A stretch of DNA of 64,000 bases, taken from assembly GCA_964508225.1 (NCBI GenBank), contig CAZDRX010000001.1:52391-116390 (forward strand). Reading direction: 5' to 3'. Origin of the DNA: CAZDRX01 sp964508225. Its GTDB lineage: Bacteria; Patescibacteriota; Gracilibacteria; Peribacterales; Peribacteraceae. Under the pieces are notes generated by a model that worked only from the letters and a program-made list of their open reading frames with translations, was not told the origin of the DNA and made no database searches. This document shows, piece by piece, positions 1 to 9,238 of this stretch (its first letter is position 1; each line of letters begins with the position of its first letter). The translations under genes were made by a program, and so were the position numbers.

Positions 1-975
1 AAGATCCATCTCCTCTGCTGGGCAAGGAACGAAGCGGACGTTCTCGAAGCGCACGTGCGTCACCATACACGGTTCGCACACGCGTTCACGTACGTCCTCC
101 ACCGCTGCCGGGATAATTCGGCCGATATTCTCACACGGCTCGCAGCGGAAGGATTGCCCGTAACGTTCCGCACGGATGAACGGCTGCTGCATGCACAGAA
201 TGATGTGATGACGCAGCTCATGAAGGAGGCACTCGCGGAGGGCGCGGACTGGATTCTGCCGGTCGATGCAGACGAATTCGTGCAAGGAGACGTGTCACGC
301 GCGCTTGCGCAGGCGACGGGAACCCTTCCTCTCCGGATGCCGTGGAGAGGATACGTGCCTCTCGGCAGTGACCCGCAGGCGGAACCGTGCGTGCTGAGGC
401 GGATCACGCACCGGAGATCCACGGAGAAGCCCGTGTGGTACAAGGTGATCATTCCGAAGAGTGTCGCAACGGAAAAGGCTGAGACGGCGATCACGTTCGG
501 CAATCACAGCGTGCGTCAAAACGGCATGATTCTCACGCCGGAGGAAACGTCCCTGACCATCGCGCATTTTCCGGTGCGATCCGAACGGCAGCTGCGCCGG
601 AAGATGTACGGCAGCTGGCTCTCGCACCTTGCAGATCCTGAGCGGCCGGCAGGAGGATCGTTCCAGTGGGAGGCGGCATACCGCGATCTGAAAAATCAGG
701 GCGTGATCGCATCCGAGACACTGACGAAGCTCGCAGTGGAGTACGCGGGCATACAGCAATGGGTATCGCTGCCCGAATCGTCCAAAGTGAATGCGTACAT
801 CGATCCGCCCTGCATTGATCCGAAACCCCAATCGGTCATCCACGATCCGGTGCCGTGCGATTTTGATCTCCGGTACGGGATTCTCGAAGCCGACCCCGTC
901 TCTGTGCTCATGGAAACCGCGGAAGCGGTGGCGACGGATCATGCGCTGCTCGCCCGGCGCGTCAGAGAGGCCTGA
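1..975 (+). CDS. Family 2-type glycosyltransferase, 5' end outside window
   Basis: The reading frame is open from base 1 (KIHLLCWARNEADVLEAH...), so the true start lies upstream. The opening resembles the first strand of family 2-like glycosyltransferases that transfer sugars from nucleotide sugars. An acidic DADEF motif (encoded near 262-276) fits the metal/nucleotide-sugar-binding DXD site. No signal peptide or membrane segment is visible, so it probably acts at the cytosolic side of the membrane on surface glycans. Its last 14 bases overlap the 3' end of the convergent gene at 962, also a glycosyltransferase. Substrate cannot be inferred. The GTG at 55 is internal and not a likely start. 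Confidence 0.75.
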   Translation, partial: KIHLLCWARNEADVLEAHVRHHTRFAHAFTYVLHRCRDNSADILTRLAAEGLPVTFRTDERLLHAQNDVMTQLMKEALAEGADWILPVDADEFVQGDVSRALAQATGTLPLRMPWRGYVPLGSDPQAEPCVLRRITHRRSTEKPVWYKVIIPKSVATEKAETAITFGNHSVRQNGMILTPEETSLTIAHFPVRSERQLRRKMYGSWLSHLADPERPAGGSFQWEAAYRDLKNQGVIASETLTKLAVEYAGIQQWVSLPESSKVNAYIDPPCIDPKPQSVIHDPVPCDFDLRYGILEADPVSVLMETAEAVATDHALLARRVREA

Positions 976-1786
976 GCTTCCGGAGCCGTTGCAGGAGATG
1001 CATTCTCGTACGGAAGAAGGACTCTGTCCTGAAGACCGCAATGCCATCCGCTCCCGCACTGGGGCAGACGCAGACCGTGCCAAGACAGTGTGTCTTCGGC
1101 TTTCCGGCTCCCGCATGGCTCAGCACCATGTCATCCCAAACGCTCAGGTTCCACATGGGATCGCCGGGGACAATACCCAGGGATTCGGCAAGGCGGAAGA
1201 ATCCGGCCGCATGTTCGCGGGTGACGGCATAGACACAGTTGAGGATCTCAAGCCGTCCTTCATGATCGCGCACGTTGTGGTGCACCCGATCCATCCACGC
1301 ATCGTAGATCTGTCCGATGACACCATGCGGCACGTCCGGCTCCGCCTTGAGTTTGCGGAGCAACCGGTCGATCTGCACCGGCGTGAGGAAGACGTCATCG
1401 TCAACAAAGAGGAAGTACGGGGCGCCGTCCGCAAGAGCGAGGGAGAAGCGTAGATGTGTGGGACGGTCGATCACCTGCTGAACGACCTGCACGCGCGGAT
1501 CACCGAGACCGAGACCTGCGGGAAACGACGTACGGCTGTTGTTGTTGGAAACAAGAACGCGCCCGATCTGCGGAACCCGGAGGAGAGAGCGGACAATCGG
1601 GACGATATTCTGCGGACGACGGTAGGCGAGGAGAATCGCAGTGACATCTGCGGAGCCTTGAGGGACAACGGTCTCGGCACGTGCACGCTTCTGCCACCTG
1701 CGGAATTCGTTGAACCAGCGGACGCGCGCGGAAAACGGGAGCGTTGTTGCTGCGAGAAACACGGAGATTGCATCGGTCATCGGCAT
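962..1786 (-). CDS. Glycosyltransferase family 2-like protein
   Basis: About 274 residues. It begins with a short hydrophobic/basic stretch, then a GT-A-like core: ADVTAILLAYRRPQNIVPIV as first strand and helix, SNNNS, and a clear FVDDDVF acidic motif for metal and nucleotide-sugar binding, followed by a conserved WDD near the C-terminus. It probably transfers a sugar in surface polysaccharide or glycoprotein synthesis. ATG at 1786 is preferred over ATG at 1846, because the longer form would overlap the end of the upstream gene (1824). ATG at 1780 is an alternative. It converges on the other glycosyltransferase with a 14-base overlap. Confidence 0.75.
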   Translation of the reverse strand: MPMTDAISVFLAATTLPFSARVRWFNEFRRWQKRARAETVVPQGSADVTAILLAYRRPQNIVPIVRSLLRVPQIGRVLVSNNNSRTSFPAGLGLGDPRVQVVQQVIDRPTHLRFSLALADGAPYFLFVDDDVFLTPVQIDRLLRKLKAEPDVPHGVIGQIYDAWMDRVHHNVRDHEGRLEILNCVYAVTREHAAGFFRLAESLGIVPGDPMWNLSVWDDMVLSHAGAGKPKTHCLGTVCVCPSAGADGIAVFRTESFFRTRMHLLQRLRKLRPL

Positions 1787-1823
1787 CGATCCGACACTAC
1801 CACAGAGCGATGCCCGGAGGCAG

Positions 1824-3038
1824 TTATCTGCCCGGGACAGCCTCATCGAAGCGCTTCTGCACCTCCGCCTTGAGCGTGGAGTCGCCGGAAGCGAAGACCA
1901 TGTCGTTCATCGTCGTGACCGTCTTGCTGAGCTGATCGATGACGTCTCCCACGCGGGAACAGTCGCGGCCCTGTGAGCACTTGAGCGAGACGTCGGCGTA
2001 GAACGCGAGCGTCTGATCGTGCATGGAACGCAGGTTCATCGTGGAGTAACCGGCATCGTCGAGTGCACTGAAGGCCGCAGGGACACCCTTGATGATGCGA
2101 TGGGCATCGGCAAGGAGCTCGGCTGCCGTCGGGGCATTCTTGGTGTCCGAAGTGATGCCGTGCGCCGTGACGAAACCATGCACCTCTTTCACGAGGGCTC
2201 CGAACGTGGAGGTATCCGTGGCAATCTCCTGGCGTGAGGAGGCATGATTGGCCTTCGAGAGGAGCCTCTGGGCCTCGGCAATCTTGGCGACGAAATACTC
2301 CTTCTCGGTATCCGTAACGGAGTCGAGATCCTTGAGCATGCCGAGACGGTTCACGACATCGGATGCAAGCCGGACGACGGATGCCTTCTGATTACTGACG
2401 ACATCGGCATCGAATCTGGTGCGCAGGATATTGAGCACCGTCGCTTCCTCTCCCGGAATATACGGAGCCGTGTCACGGACAACCGCACGGATCTGCTCGG
2501 GAAGATCGGCAGGATCAGACTTGAGGGCAGCCTCCTTCTGGTTGGTGGCGCAGGAATCCGCTTCGGTCGTGAGCGCTCCGTTGACATCGAAACACTGGGC
2601 GACTTCCGTCGCGGAACGTGCAACAGATGATGCGACGACAGCAATGTCGCCGGCTGCGCCGTGGAGACTGGACTGCTCCCACTGCCAACCGTCACGCCAC
2701 ACCCAGATCCACCCGTTCTCGTACGTCTCTTCGACAATATCAAGCTGCCAGCCCTTCTCCGGAGACCACTTCCAGCGGTGGCGGGTATTGTCCTTGGGCG
2801 CACGGAAGAGCGTCGTGGTATCGGAATCCGTGCCCGAAGCATCGCCGCCGCCCAAGTTGTAATCGCTCAGAGGAGTTCGTGAGGCACCACCGCCACCGTC
2901 TCCACCACCCAAAGACGGATCGGCAAAAACACGGCTGTTCGCGGAATACAGCGTGAGAACAACCGGAATGATGACCAGAGTGGCCTGCGTGATCACCTTC
3001 ACGGCATGGGTGAAACGGGGCGATGAGGACGTATTCAT
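1824..3038 (-). CDS. Exported protein with Trp-rich segment and helical C-terminus (unknown)
   Basis: 404 residues, family not recognised. Residues about 12-35 form a hydrophobic signal/anchor (VITQATLVIIPVVLTLYSAN). Then come a Gly-rich linker, a striking Trp-rich patch (about residues 90-120, with WKWSPEKGW and WIWVWRDGWQWEQ) and a long helical region with few cysteines. It is likely exported and either anchored by its N-terminus or released. ATG 3038 is chosen because it opens the signal sequence and sits 30 bases behind a consensus promoter; upstream in-frame starts would place the promoter inside the gene. It is divergent from the histidine kinase at 3154, and its promoter/leader resembles that of the SLH gene at 5228. 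Confidence 0.7.
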   Translation of the reverse strand: MNTSSSPRFTHAVKVITQATLVIIPVVLTLYSANSRVFADPSLGGGDGGGGASRTPLSDYNLGGGDASGTDSDTTTLFRAPKDNTRHRWKWSPEKGWQLDIVEETYENGWIWVWRDGWQWEQSSLHGAAGDIAVVASSVARSATEVAQCFDVNGALTTEADSCATNQKEAALKSDPADLPEQIRAVVRDTAPYIPGEEATVLNILRTRFDADVVSNQKASVVRLASDVVNRLGMLKDLDSVTDTEKEYFVAKIAEAQRLLSKANHASSRQEIATDTSTFGALVKEVHGFVTAHGITSDTKNAPTAAELLADAHRIIKGVPAAFSALDDAGYSTMNLRSMHDQTLAFYADVSLKCSQGRDCSRVGDVIDQLSKTVTTMNDMVFASGDSTLKAEVQKRFDEAVPGR

Positions 3039-3098
3039 GGGTGTGATTGGTGTGGATGTAACTTCTACATTATACAATACTTTCATGAAAAGTGCCAA
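3039..3098 (-). promoter_or_regulatory. Promoter and 5' leader of the Trp-rich exported protein gene
   Basis: On the minus strand, TTGGCA (3098-3093), an 18-base spacer and a TG-extended TATAAT (3074-3069) are followed by a 30-base stretch ending ACACCC before ATG. The segment after the -10 contains ACATCCACA, also found in the leader at 5198-5227. No Shine-Dalgarno sequence is present. Confidence 0.7.
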
Positions 3099-3153
3099 CA
3101 TGCAGAAAATGGCTTCTGCTGGTATACTATCCTGATTGCTCTCTACACAAAAA

Positions 3154-5172
3154 ATGACCAACGGGCGTGACGTTTCCACGAGACATCTTTCGTGGGTGGT
3201 CCTGCTCGTCCTCGCGATGGCGCCGATCGCTCTCATGAGCATCTACAGTGAACAGATCGCCTCATCGTCTGTCCGTGAACTCATCCGTGCGGAAGATCTC
3301 TCGCAGACAGGCAACGTGGCGATTCTGCTACAGCAGGACATGAGCAAGACCGTCGCGCTCGCGGAAGCCTTCGCCGGAGCGGAAGGAACGATGAGACTGC
3401 TCGATGCCGAGGATGTTCTCGGCATTGTGACACGCCTGAAGGGTCTCACCCTCGCATTCCCTGCGCTCGAGAGCGCCGCCATTGCGGACGGAAAAGGATC
3501 CATTGCATACCGCTATCCCACAGCCACAGCAGACGGAAGCGTGTCGAAACCGTTCATCGCATCCATTCTGGAGAGCACACGTCCGGGCATTTCCGCCTCG
3601 ATGAAAGGCATGAACGAATCGATCGTGATGGTGGGCGCACCGGTCGGCGGAAGCGGAGGCAACGTGCGCGGCGTGGTCGCGCTCGCCTACCGCACGGCAC
3701 AGATCGAGCGGTGGCTCCGGAATATCGAACTTTCCGAAGGCGGTTCACTCTTCGTCCTCGATCAGCGCGGCATCGTCATGGCGAGGAGCGGACTGAATCC
3801 GGTGCAGCCCGGCCAGTCGTACGCCGAAGTCCCCGAGGTGCAGCGCGGCCTCAACGGCACATTCACAGCGTCGGAATTCTTCGATCCTTACCTCCCCGGC
3901 GCCGTCGTGGCCACCATCGTACCGGTCTCGGTCGGTCGGAGTACGTGGGTGATCGTGGCGGAAAAGACCGTCTCGAGTGCCTACCGTGACCTCGAACGCG
4001 TGCGCTTCAACATCGGCGTGGCGGGAGGAGCGCTCACGCTTGTGACACTCCTCATGATCATCACGATCGCACGGATCCAGAGCCGCAACGCGCGTCTCGC
4101 CCGTGAGCTCGAGGAGAAGAACCTCCGCCTCAGCGAGGCAGCGGCCATCGTCCAGACGAGCAACGACGCAATCGTCGGCTTCGGACGCGACGGGCGTATC
4201 CGCACGTGGAATGCGGCGGCAGAGAAGATGTACGGCTATGCGTCCGCGGACATTCTCGGCGAATCTGTGAAGCAGATTATCCCGAAAGAGAAGACAGACG
4301 AATTCGCGACGCTGCTCTCGAGTGTCACCGGCGGACAGACGATCCAGAACATCGAGACCGTCCGCATGAAGAAGGACGGAACGCTCGTGCCCGTGTCCAT
4401 CACGCTCTCCCCCATCCGCGCGGAGGACGGCAGCGTGGCCGCCGTGTCCTCCATCGACCGTGACATCACCGAACGCAGGAAGATCGAGCAGATGAAGGAC
4501 GACTTCATCTCGTTCGTCAGTCACCAGCTCAAAGCCCCCGTAACCGCGATGCGATGGACGCTCGAGAATATTTCGGATGGCGACTACGGCCCTGTCCCCG
4601 AAGCAATCAAAGAGCCCCTGGAGTCTCTCCGCGGTGTGAACGCCCAGAACTTCCAGCTCATCAACGATATTCTGAATGCGTCCCGCATCGACCGCGGCGT
4701 CATCGCCGTCGAGACAAAACCGGTGAAGATGAAGGACGTGATCGACCGTGCGCTGCGCGATTACCGTCCGGCGATCGAGAAAGCGGGGCTCACGCTCACG
4801 ATCATCCTCGGCAATGACGATCTCACGGTCGAGGTCGACCTCGAGAAGATGGCGGAAGCCGTGACGAACAGTCTGAGTAACGCCATCAAACACACGAAGA
4901 CCGGCGGCCTCACCGTGCGCAACTACCGCGACGGCGACTTCGGCTGCATCGATGTGAGCGACACGGGAGAGGGCATGCCGCAGGCGATCATCGACAAACT
5001 CTTCACGCGCACGGGCGTCCTCGGAACCAACACGGTGGCGGAGAAGAGCGCCGGCCTCGGGCTCTACATCGCCAAGCACTTCATGGAGCTGCAGGGAGGC
5101 GATATCCGCGTGACGTCCACTCTCGGGAAAGGCACGACATTCACGTACCGCGTCCCGCTGGCGAAGAGTTGA
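3154..5172 (+). CDS. Membrane sensor histidine kinase (Cache-like sensor, PAS, HisKA, HATPase)
   Basis: 672 residues. Order: TM helix at about 12-32; extracytoplasmic sensor region about 35-285 resembling a double Cache/PAS-like domain; second TM about 288-308; PAS domain about 335-445 (ends with the DRDITERRK signature); HisKA with phospho-acceptor His457 in FVSHQLKAP; HATPase domain with N-box Asn572/Asn576, DTGEG and AGLGLYIAKHF. It should autophosphorylate on sensing an external signal and pass phosphate to a response regulator, but none is adjacent, so it is an orphan here. ATG 3154 is used rather than TTG 3136. A TGGTATACT extended -10 lies at 3120-3128. Exported-protein genes with similar promoters flank it. 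Confidence 0.9.
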   Translation: MTNGRDVSTRHLSWVVLLVLAMAPIALMSIYSEQIASSSVRELIRAEDLSQTGNVAILLQQDMSKTVALAEAFAGAEGTMRLLDAEDVLGIVTRLKGLTLAFPALESAAIADGKGSIAYRYPTATADGSVSKPFIASILESTRPGISASMKGMNESIVMVGAPVGGSGGNVRGVVALAYRTAQIERWLRNIELSEGGSLFVLDQRGIVMARSGLNPVQPGQSYAEVPEVQRGLNGTFTASEFFDPYLPGAVVATIVPVSVGRSTWVIVAEKTVSSAYRDLERVRFNIGVAGGALTLVTLLMIITIARIQSRNARLARELEEKNLRLSEAAAIVQTSNDAIVGFGRDGRIRTWNAAAEKMYGYASADILGESVKQIIPKEKTDEFATLLSSVTGGQTIQNIETVRMKKDGTLVPVSITLSPIRAEDGSVAAVSSIDRDITERRKIEQMKDDFISFVSHQLKAPVTAMRWTLENISDGDYGPVPEAIKEPLESLRGVNAQNFQLINDILNASRIDRGVIAVETKPVKMKDVIDRALRDYRPAIEKAGLTLTIILGNDDLTVEVDLEKMAEAVTNSLSNAIKHTKTGGLTVRNYRDGDFGCIDVSDTGEGMPQAIIDKLFTRTGVLGTNTVAEKSAGLGLYIAKHFMELQGGDIRVTSTLGKGTTFTYRVPLAKS

Positions 5173-5227
5173 ATATAATCGATAATTATTGTATAATAGG
5201 AAAGAACATCCACATCCCAACACCCCT
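5169..5227 (+). promoter_or_regulatory. Promoter and 5' leader of SLH-domain gene
   Basis: TTGAAT (5169-5174, overlapping the stop of the kinase gene), a 17-base spacer and TATAAT (5192-5197) preceded by TTG. A 30-base leader follows that contains ACATCCACATCC and ends ACACCCCT before ATG. It resembles the leader at 3039-3068 on the other strand. Confidence 0.75.
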
Positions 5228-6007
5228 ATGAATACCCAGAAGAAGTCTGCATCTGTTCTCTCGGGCGCACTCGCTCTCGTGATGTTCGCCGGAAGCGCCG
5301 TCGCTTTCTACGATGAAATGGCGAGCCTGAAGAACGAGCTCAAACTGTACGAAACGGCTCACGCCTCGGACTTCTCGGATGTCATCGACCAGCTCGGTGA
5401 GATCACGGGCTCCGTCTTCGCGGATGTAAAGGATCAGGACTGGTTTCAGCCGTACGTGACGTCTCTCGCCGAGTGGCAGATCGTCTCAGGTTACCGCGGC
5501 AATGACGGCAAGCTCACGGGTGAATTCAAGCCTGCCAATTCCGTGACGATCGCCGAAGCACTCAAGATGACGATGGAAGCCGCGAAGATCGATGTGCAGT
5601 CCTGCATCGGCACACCGAAGCACAAGGCAGCCACGGGCCACTGGGCTCTCCCGTACGTCATCTGCGGCGAGCGCATGGATCTGCGGATCCTGACGGCGGA
5701 TGCGATCGATCTGAACCGCAAGGCCACGCGCGCCGAAGTGGTGGGCATGGTGCTTGATGTCTTCGGAGACAACGTACCGTCACTCCTGTCGGGTTACCGC
5801 GACGTCGCACGCTCGCCGTACGAGTCCGATATCGCCTACGCATCGACGCTCGGCATCGTGAGCGGCGACAAGGATGCATCCGGAAAACTCACGGGCACCT
5901 TCCGTCCGAGCATGGCGATCAACCGCGCCGAAGTGGCGAAGATCGTCTATGAGCGCCTCAAGATCGAAGCCCGCAGGACGCTCGCCGAGAAGCAGACCGG
6001 TGTCTAG
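5228..6007 (+). CDS. S-layer homology (SLH) domain surface protein
   Basis: 259 residues. An N-terminal signal sequence (ALALVMFAGSAVAF) is followed by a short helical segment and three SLH-like repeats: about 57-115 (FADVKDQDWFQPYV, GEFKPANSVTIAEALKM), about 130-185 (GHWALPYV, NRKATRAEVVGMV) and about 192-250 (YRDVARSPYESDIAYA, GTFRPSMAINRAEVAKI). SLH domains bind secondary cell-wall polymers and tether proteins to the cell surface. No catalytic domain is attached, so it may be structural. ATG 5228 fits the signal peptide and the promoter at 5192; the open frame upstream has no better start. It follows the histidine kinase but has its own promoter. Confidence 0.88.
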   Translation: MNTQKKSASVLSGALALVMFAGSAVAFYDEMASLKNELKLYETAHASDFSDVIDQLGEITGSVFADVKDQDWFQPYVTSLAEWQIVSGYRGNDGKLTGEFKPANSVTIAEALKMTMEAAKIDVQSCIGTPKHKAATGHWALPYVICGERMDLRILTADAIDLNRKATRAEVVGMVLDVFGDNVPSLLSGYRDVARSPYESDIAYASTLGIVSGDKDASGKLTGTFRPSMAINRAEVAKIVYERLKIEARRTLAEKQTGV

Positions 6008-6020
6008 GCCGGACAATCAA

Positions 6021-6097
6021 TGGTGGACGATCTCGGGATCGAACCGAGGACCTTGCGAATGTGAATCGCACGCTCTAACCAGCTGAGCTAATCGTCC
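6021..6097 (-). tRNA. tRNA-Val (anticodon CAC)
   Basis: A 77-base cloverleaf including encoded CCA. The acceptor stem GGACGAT pairs with ATCGTCC, the D-arm contains AGCTCAGCTGGTTAGAGC, the anticodon stem TGCGA/TCGCA encloses loop TTCACAT with anticodon CAC, and the T-arm is CTCGG-TTCGATC-CCGAG. It reads GUG valine codons. All features look canonical. Confidence 0.95.
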
Positions 6098-6192
6098 GAA
6101 GTTGTGAAGGAAATCTGCCGGAAGCCTTTTGGAGAGCCGTACGATACGGGGTTCGGTTTCGCGTCGCAAGTTGCTACACTCTCCCGGACTCC

Positions 6193-7032
6193 ATGCAGAC
6201 CGCTCCCGACATCGCCGCAATCCTGACGAGCAACGCTATCCGGACGGATCGGGGCTCCATCCCCGAGAACATTCACTTCGAACTCGAGTCGCTCGAAGCA
6301 CTCAACGTCTCCGAGGAGACGCATTTCTGGCCGCTCATCCGCCAGACCCTCGTCACGAGCCTCATCGGACGGTATACCAAGACGCCATGCAGCTTCCTCG
6401 ATGTGGGCTGCGGCAACGGAGGGCTCCTCCGGCACGTGGAAAAGACATTCCCGGGCTCGACCGTGGCAGGCATGGACGGCTACCTCGAAGCACTCGTGAA
6501 CTGCCGTCGCAGGAACTCTTCCTCGCATCTGTTTCTGCAGGACATCACGAAGTCTCCGTGGATGGAGACGGGTGAATCGTACGACGTCATCTCCTTCATG
6601 GATGTCCTCGAGCACCTTGACCATCCGGAAATCGCCCTGCACGAAACCGCGAAGATCCTGAAGAAAGACGGCGTCATCATCGTGTCACTCCCCGCCCGCC
6701 ACGAGCTCTGGAGCAAGCGCGATACCTTCCTCGGACACCGCCTCAGGTACGACTATCGCGATCTGCGCACGCTCATGGAGAAAAGCGGGTACGAGATCCT
6801 GCACATGAACTACCTGTTCTCCTACCTCTACATCCCGATGTGGATCAACCGTCAGGTGATCGCGCCCATCTTCAGGATTCCGGATGATCAGGTGGAACAG
6901 AATGAGTTCCGGATCGTACCGCTGCTCAATCGCATCGTGACGTGGATCGGAAAACTGGAAGTGATGTTTGCAGCAATCCTCCCGGTGCCCCTCGGAACTT
7001 CGCTCTACTGTGTGGCACGGCGAAAAGCCTAA
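6193..7032 (+). CDS. Class I SAM-dependent methyltransferase
   Basis: 279 residues. Motif I (FLDVGCGNGGLL), an acidic motif II region (VAGMDGY) and YDVISFMDVLEHLDHPE are typical of class I SAM methyltransferases of the Methyltransf_11/23 type, followed by LKKDGVIIVSLPARHELWS. A C-terminal hydrophobic section suggests membrane association or a lipid/isoprenoid-linked substrate. TACACT (6175-6180) lies 12 bases before ATG. Its stop codon interlocks with that of the convergent membrane protein gene (CTAA at 7029-7032). Substrate unknown; neighbouring glycosyltransferases hint at envelope glycan or lipid modification. Confidence 0.85.
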   Translation: MQTAPDIAAILTSNAIRTDRGSIPENIHFELESLEALNVSEETHFWPLIRQTLVTSLIGRYTKTPCSFLDVGCGNGGLLRHVEKTFPGSTVAGMDGYLEALVNCRRRNSSSHLFLQDITKSPWMETGESYDVISFMDVLEHLDHPEIALHETAKILKKDGVIIVSLPARHELWSKRDTFLGHRLRYDYRDLRTLMEKSGYEILHMNYLFSYLYIPMWINRQVIAPIFRIPDDQVEQNEFRIVPLLNRIVTWIGKLEVMFAAILPVPLGTSLYCVARRKA

Positions 7033-8732
7033 CGCACGGACCAGAGACTCCACCCGGGGCCTTTCACGACGGACGTGAAGAGCTTCTGATTGATCCTCCA
7101 CTCGGGATGATTGCGTTCGTCCCACGCGAGCCGGGTGACACCGTATTTCTTGAGTGCCTCCTTCTCATGCGCACTGACCCACACGCAGGCGTCTTTCGTG
7201 AGGGCGAGATCTTTCTCGAGCACAGCCTGCGTACCGGCACGTCCCGCGGCACTGAGTTCGCGGATGTCATACGCCAGCCACTCCGTATCCGGCGGGATAC
7301 CCTTCAGAATCTCGGTGAGACAGTATCGCTCGGCGAGTTCCCGATCGGAAATGAGGACATGGCGGAGGAACGGTGTGAAGACGACGTCGTGCTGGGTCGC
7401 GTTGCCGATGATGAGTGATGTCTCACGGTCCGTGAGCACGGTTTCGTGTGCGGGATCCGCCGTGAGGGAAGCGAGCATGCCGGAAAGATGCTGGTACTGC
7501 GTGTACTGCGGAAGCGGCGCGTTGAACGATCCCCTGCCTTTGTAGTCGTTGAACGCTCCGATGAGAAACACACACGCTGCCATAGCAGTGCAGTACTCGA
7601 GGATGCCGCGACGCGACTGCGAGACGATGACGGCGAGGAGCAGCACCGAGACCGCACAGACGTACGGGTAGTAGTGCGTCCAGTAGGAGAGCACCAGTCC
7701 GTGGATGAACTGCTGGTGGAGGACGACGAAGAGCGCGAGGACGAGCGCAAGCGCAGGGATTGCACGCTTCCATTCGGTACTCCGGAGCACCCAGAGCACC
7801 GTGGATGCCGTGAGAATGAGGAGCACGAGACTGCGGCGCGCGGATTCGAGCTCACGCGCGGCGATGAGCGAACTGCGGATACCGGCTTCGGCCGCTGCGG
7901 GATGATGTGCGTTCAGCCACAGCAGGGTGAAGAACGGGAGTGCGGTCAGGAGCGCGATGATGCCGGCACCGAATGCATGGAAGAGCATCGACTGCACGAC
8001 TCTCGGCTCACGGTGTGCGAAGCGCTCGACAACTCCGAGTACGACCAGAATGCCGAAGACGGCCCAGAGATACGTCCACGCCCAGAAGTAGATACCGGGC
8101 ACGAGACCGAGGAGGATACCGAGCGAGATCGTCCTGCCCCGCGACGGCTCTCTCCACCACGAAAGCATGAGAAGAAGCGTGCCGAGCATGTACGGCAGGC
8201 TCCACGACTGATGGATGACCCTGCGGAGCGGCCCGAAGAGCAGGAAGAAATAGAGGAAGGCAAAGAGGAGCGCAACGCGTCGCGAGGAGCCGAGTCGGAC
8301 GGCGAGGAGCCCGATGAAGACGGTGACGAGCGGCGACAGAAGCACGGAAAGGAGAACCGTAATCGCCGTGGCACTGAAGCCCGTCCACGCAAACAGACTG
8401 CCCGCGAGCGTCTCGAAGAGGGTCATCTGGAGTCCGCGGGGGGCATCCGGGCCTGTCGTGACGGCATTCGAGACATCCGTCCATGGATGCGTCATCGCAT
8501 CCTGTACACGCATGATGTACTGCGATTCGTCCCCTCCTTTGAAGTAGACCCCCTCGTATCCGGAAGCGACGATCGTGCGCAGCGGCTGCATCGCGAGCGC
8601 GAAGACGCCCGTGACGTAGAGGAAAAGGAGAGCCAGTGTGAATCGGTCGATCTGCTTCTGCACGGCGAGTAGTCTCACCCGAAGACGGATCGGATGCAAC
8701 GGACTCCACACGAACGCCGCAGCGCTGTACAA
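7029..8732 (-). CDS. Polytopic membrane protein, glycosyltransferase-like (unknown)
   Basis: Up to 567 residues with about ten or more hydrophobic segments, beginning near residue 33 (FTLALLFLYVTGVFALAM), followed by a first loop with KGGDESQYIMRV. The C-terminal about 170 residues are more soluble and end in a mixed alpha/beta region. This layout (acidic residues in the first outer loop, many TM helices, soluble C-terminus) recalls membrane GT-C/PMT-like glycosyltransferases, but no diagnostic motif is certain. The start is uncertain: TTG 8732 gives the longest form, and GTG 8711 or GTG 8663 are alternatives. It is divergent from the flavodoxin gene only 8 bases away, so the promoters overlap. 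Confidence 0.65.
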   Translation of the reverse strand: MYSAAAFVWSPLHPIRLRVRLLAVQKQIDRFTLALLFLYVTGVFALAMQPLRTIVASGYEGVYFKGGDESQYIMRVQDAMTHPWTDVSNAVTTGPDAPRGLQMTLFETLAGSLFAWTGFSATAITVLLSVLLSPLVTVFIGLLAVRLGSSRRVALLFAFLYFFLLFGPLRRVIHQSWSLPYMLGTLLLMLSWWREPSRGRTISLGILLGLVPGIYFWAWTYLWAVFGILVVLGVVERFAHREPRVVQSMLFHAFGAGIIALLTALPFFTLLWLNAHHPAAAEAGIRSSLIAARELESARRSLVLLILTASTVLWVLRSTEWKRAIPALALVLALFVVLHQQFIHGLVLSYWTHYYPYVCAVSVLLLAVIVSQSRRGILEYCTAMAACVFLIGAFNDYKGRGSFNAPLPQYTQYQHLSGMLASLTADPAHETVLTDRETSLIIGNATQHDVVFTPFLRHVLISDRELAERYCLTEILKGIPPDTEWLAYDIRELSAAGRAGTQAVLEKDLALTKDACVWVSAHEKEALKKYGVTRLAWDERNHPEWRINQKLFTSVVKGPGWSLWSVR

Positions 8733-8740
8733 TCCATTCC

Positions 8741-9238
8741 ATGATCCGGACGCTCACCATCGTCTACTCCTCGGCAACGGGTCACACGGAATTCGTCATC
8801 GATGCAGTGGAAGCCGCACTCAAGGGAACCGCTGACCTGCGGATCGTCCGTCAGAAAGCCGAAACCACGCAACCCGAAGATCTCCTGAAGGGCGATGTTC
8901 TGCTGCTCGCGTGCGGTTCGTGGAACACGGGCGGCGCGGAGGGGCAGCTGAGTCCGTACATGCACGATCTCCTCACGGGACGCGCCAAAGATGCCGAACT
9001 GAAAGGACAATCTGCAGCTGCCATCGGCCTTGGCGACGAACGGTACTACTTCACAGCGCGCGCCGCCGACAAGCTCACGGAGTACCTCCAGTCACGCGGT
9101 GCAAAATTGCTCCTGCCGACACTGAAGATCGTGAATGATCCCTTCGACCAGACGAAGAAAATCGATGCATGGGCGAAGGAATTCACGGGCAAGATCAATG
9201 CCCTCCCCGCTCCGGTCGCTTCCCCGAAGAAGAAATGA
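8741..9238 (+). CDS. Flavodoxin-like FMN protein
   Basis: 165 residues, a typical long-chain flavodoxin size. The FMN phosphate loop is SSATGHTEFV at residues 10-19. LLLACGSWNTGGAEGQLSPY and AAIGLGDERYYFTARAADKL match the isoalloxazine-binding loops. Flavodoxins carry single electrons in the cytosol. Its stop overlaps the korA-like start (ATGA at 9235-9238), so the two are translationally coupled, which suggests it is the electron acceptor or donor of the oxidoreductase encoded next. TACAAT (8728-8733) sits 7 bases before ATG, predicting a leaderless transcript. A Pro/Lys-rich tail ends the protein. Confidence 0.88.
   Translation: MIRTLTIVYSSATGHTEFVIDAVEAALKGTADLRIVRQKAETTQPEDLLKGDVLLLACGSWNTGGAEGQLSPYMHDLLTGRAKDAELKGQSAAAIGLGDERYYFTARAADKLTEYLQSRGAKLLLPTLKIVNDPFDQTKKIDAWAKEFTGKINALPAPVASPKKK

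Noticed and set aside
3120..3153. TTG 3136 as start of the histidine kinase
   Set aside because: It would start at the expected transcription start itself; ATG 3154 precedes the first TM segment suitably and needs no rare start codon.
6100..6190. Possible attachment site at the tRNA-Val 3' end
   Set aside because: No integrase and no second copy of the tRNA 3' end in the window.
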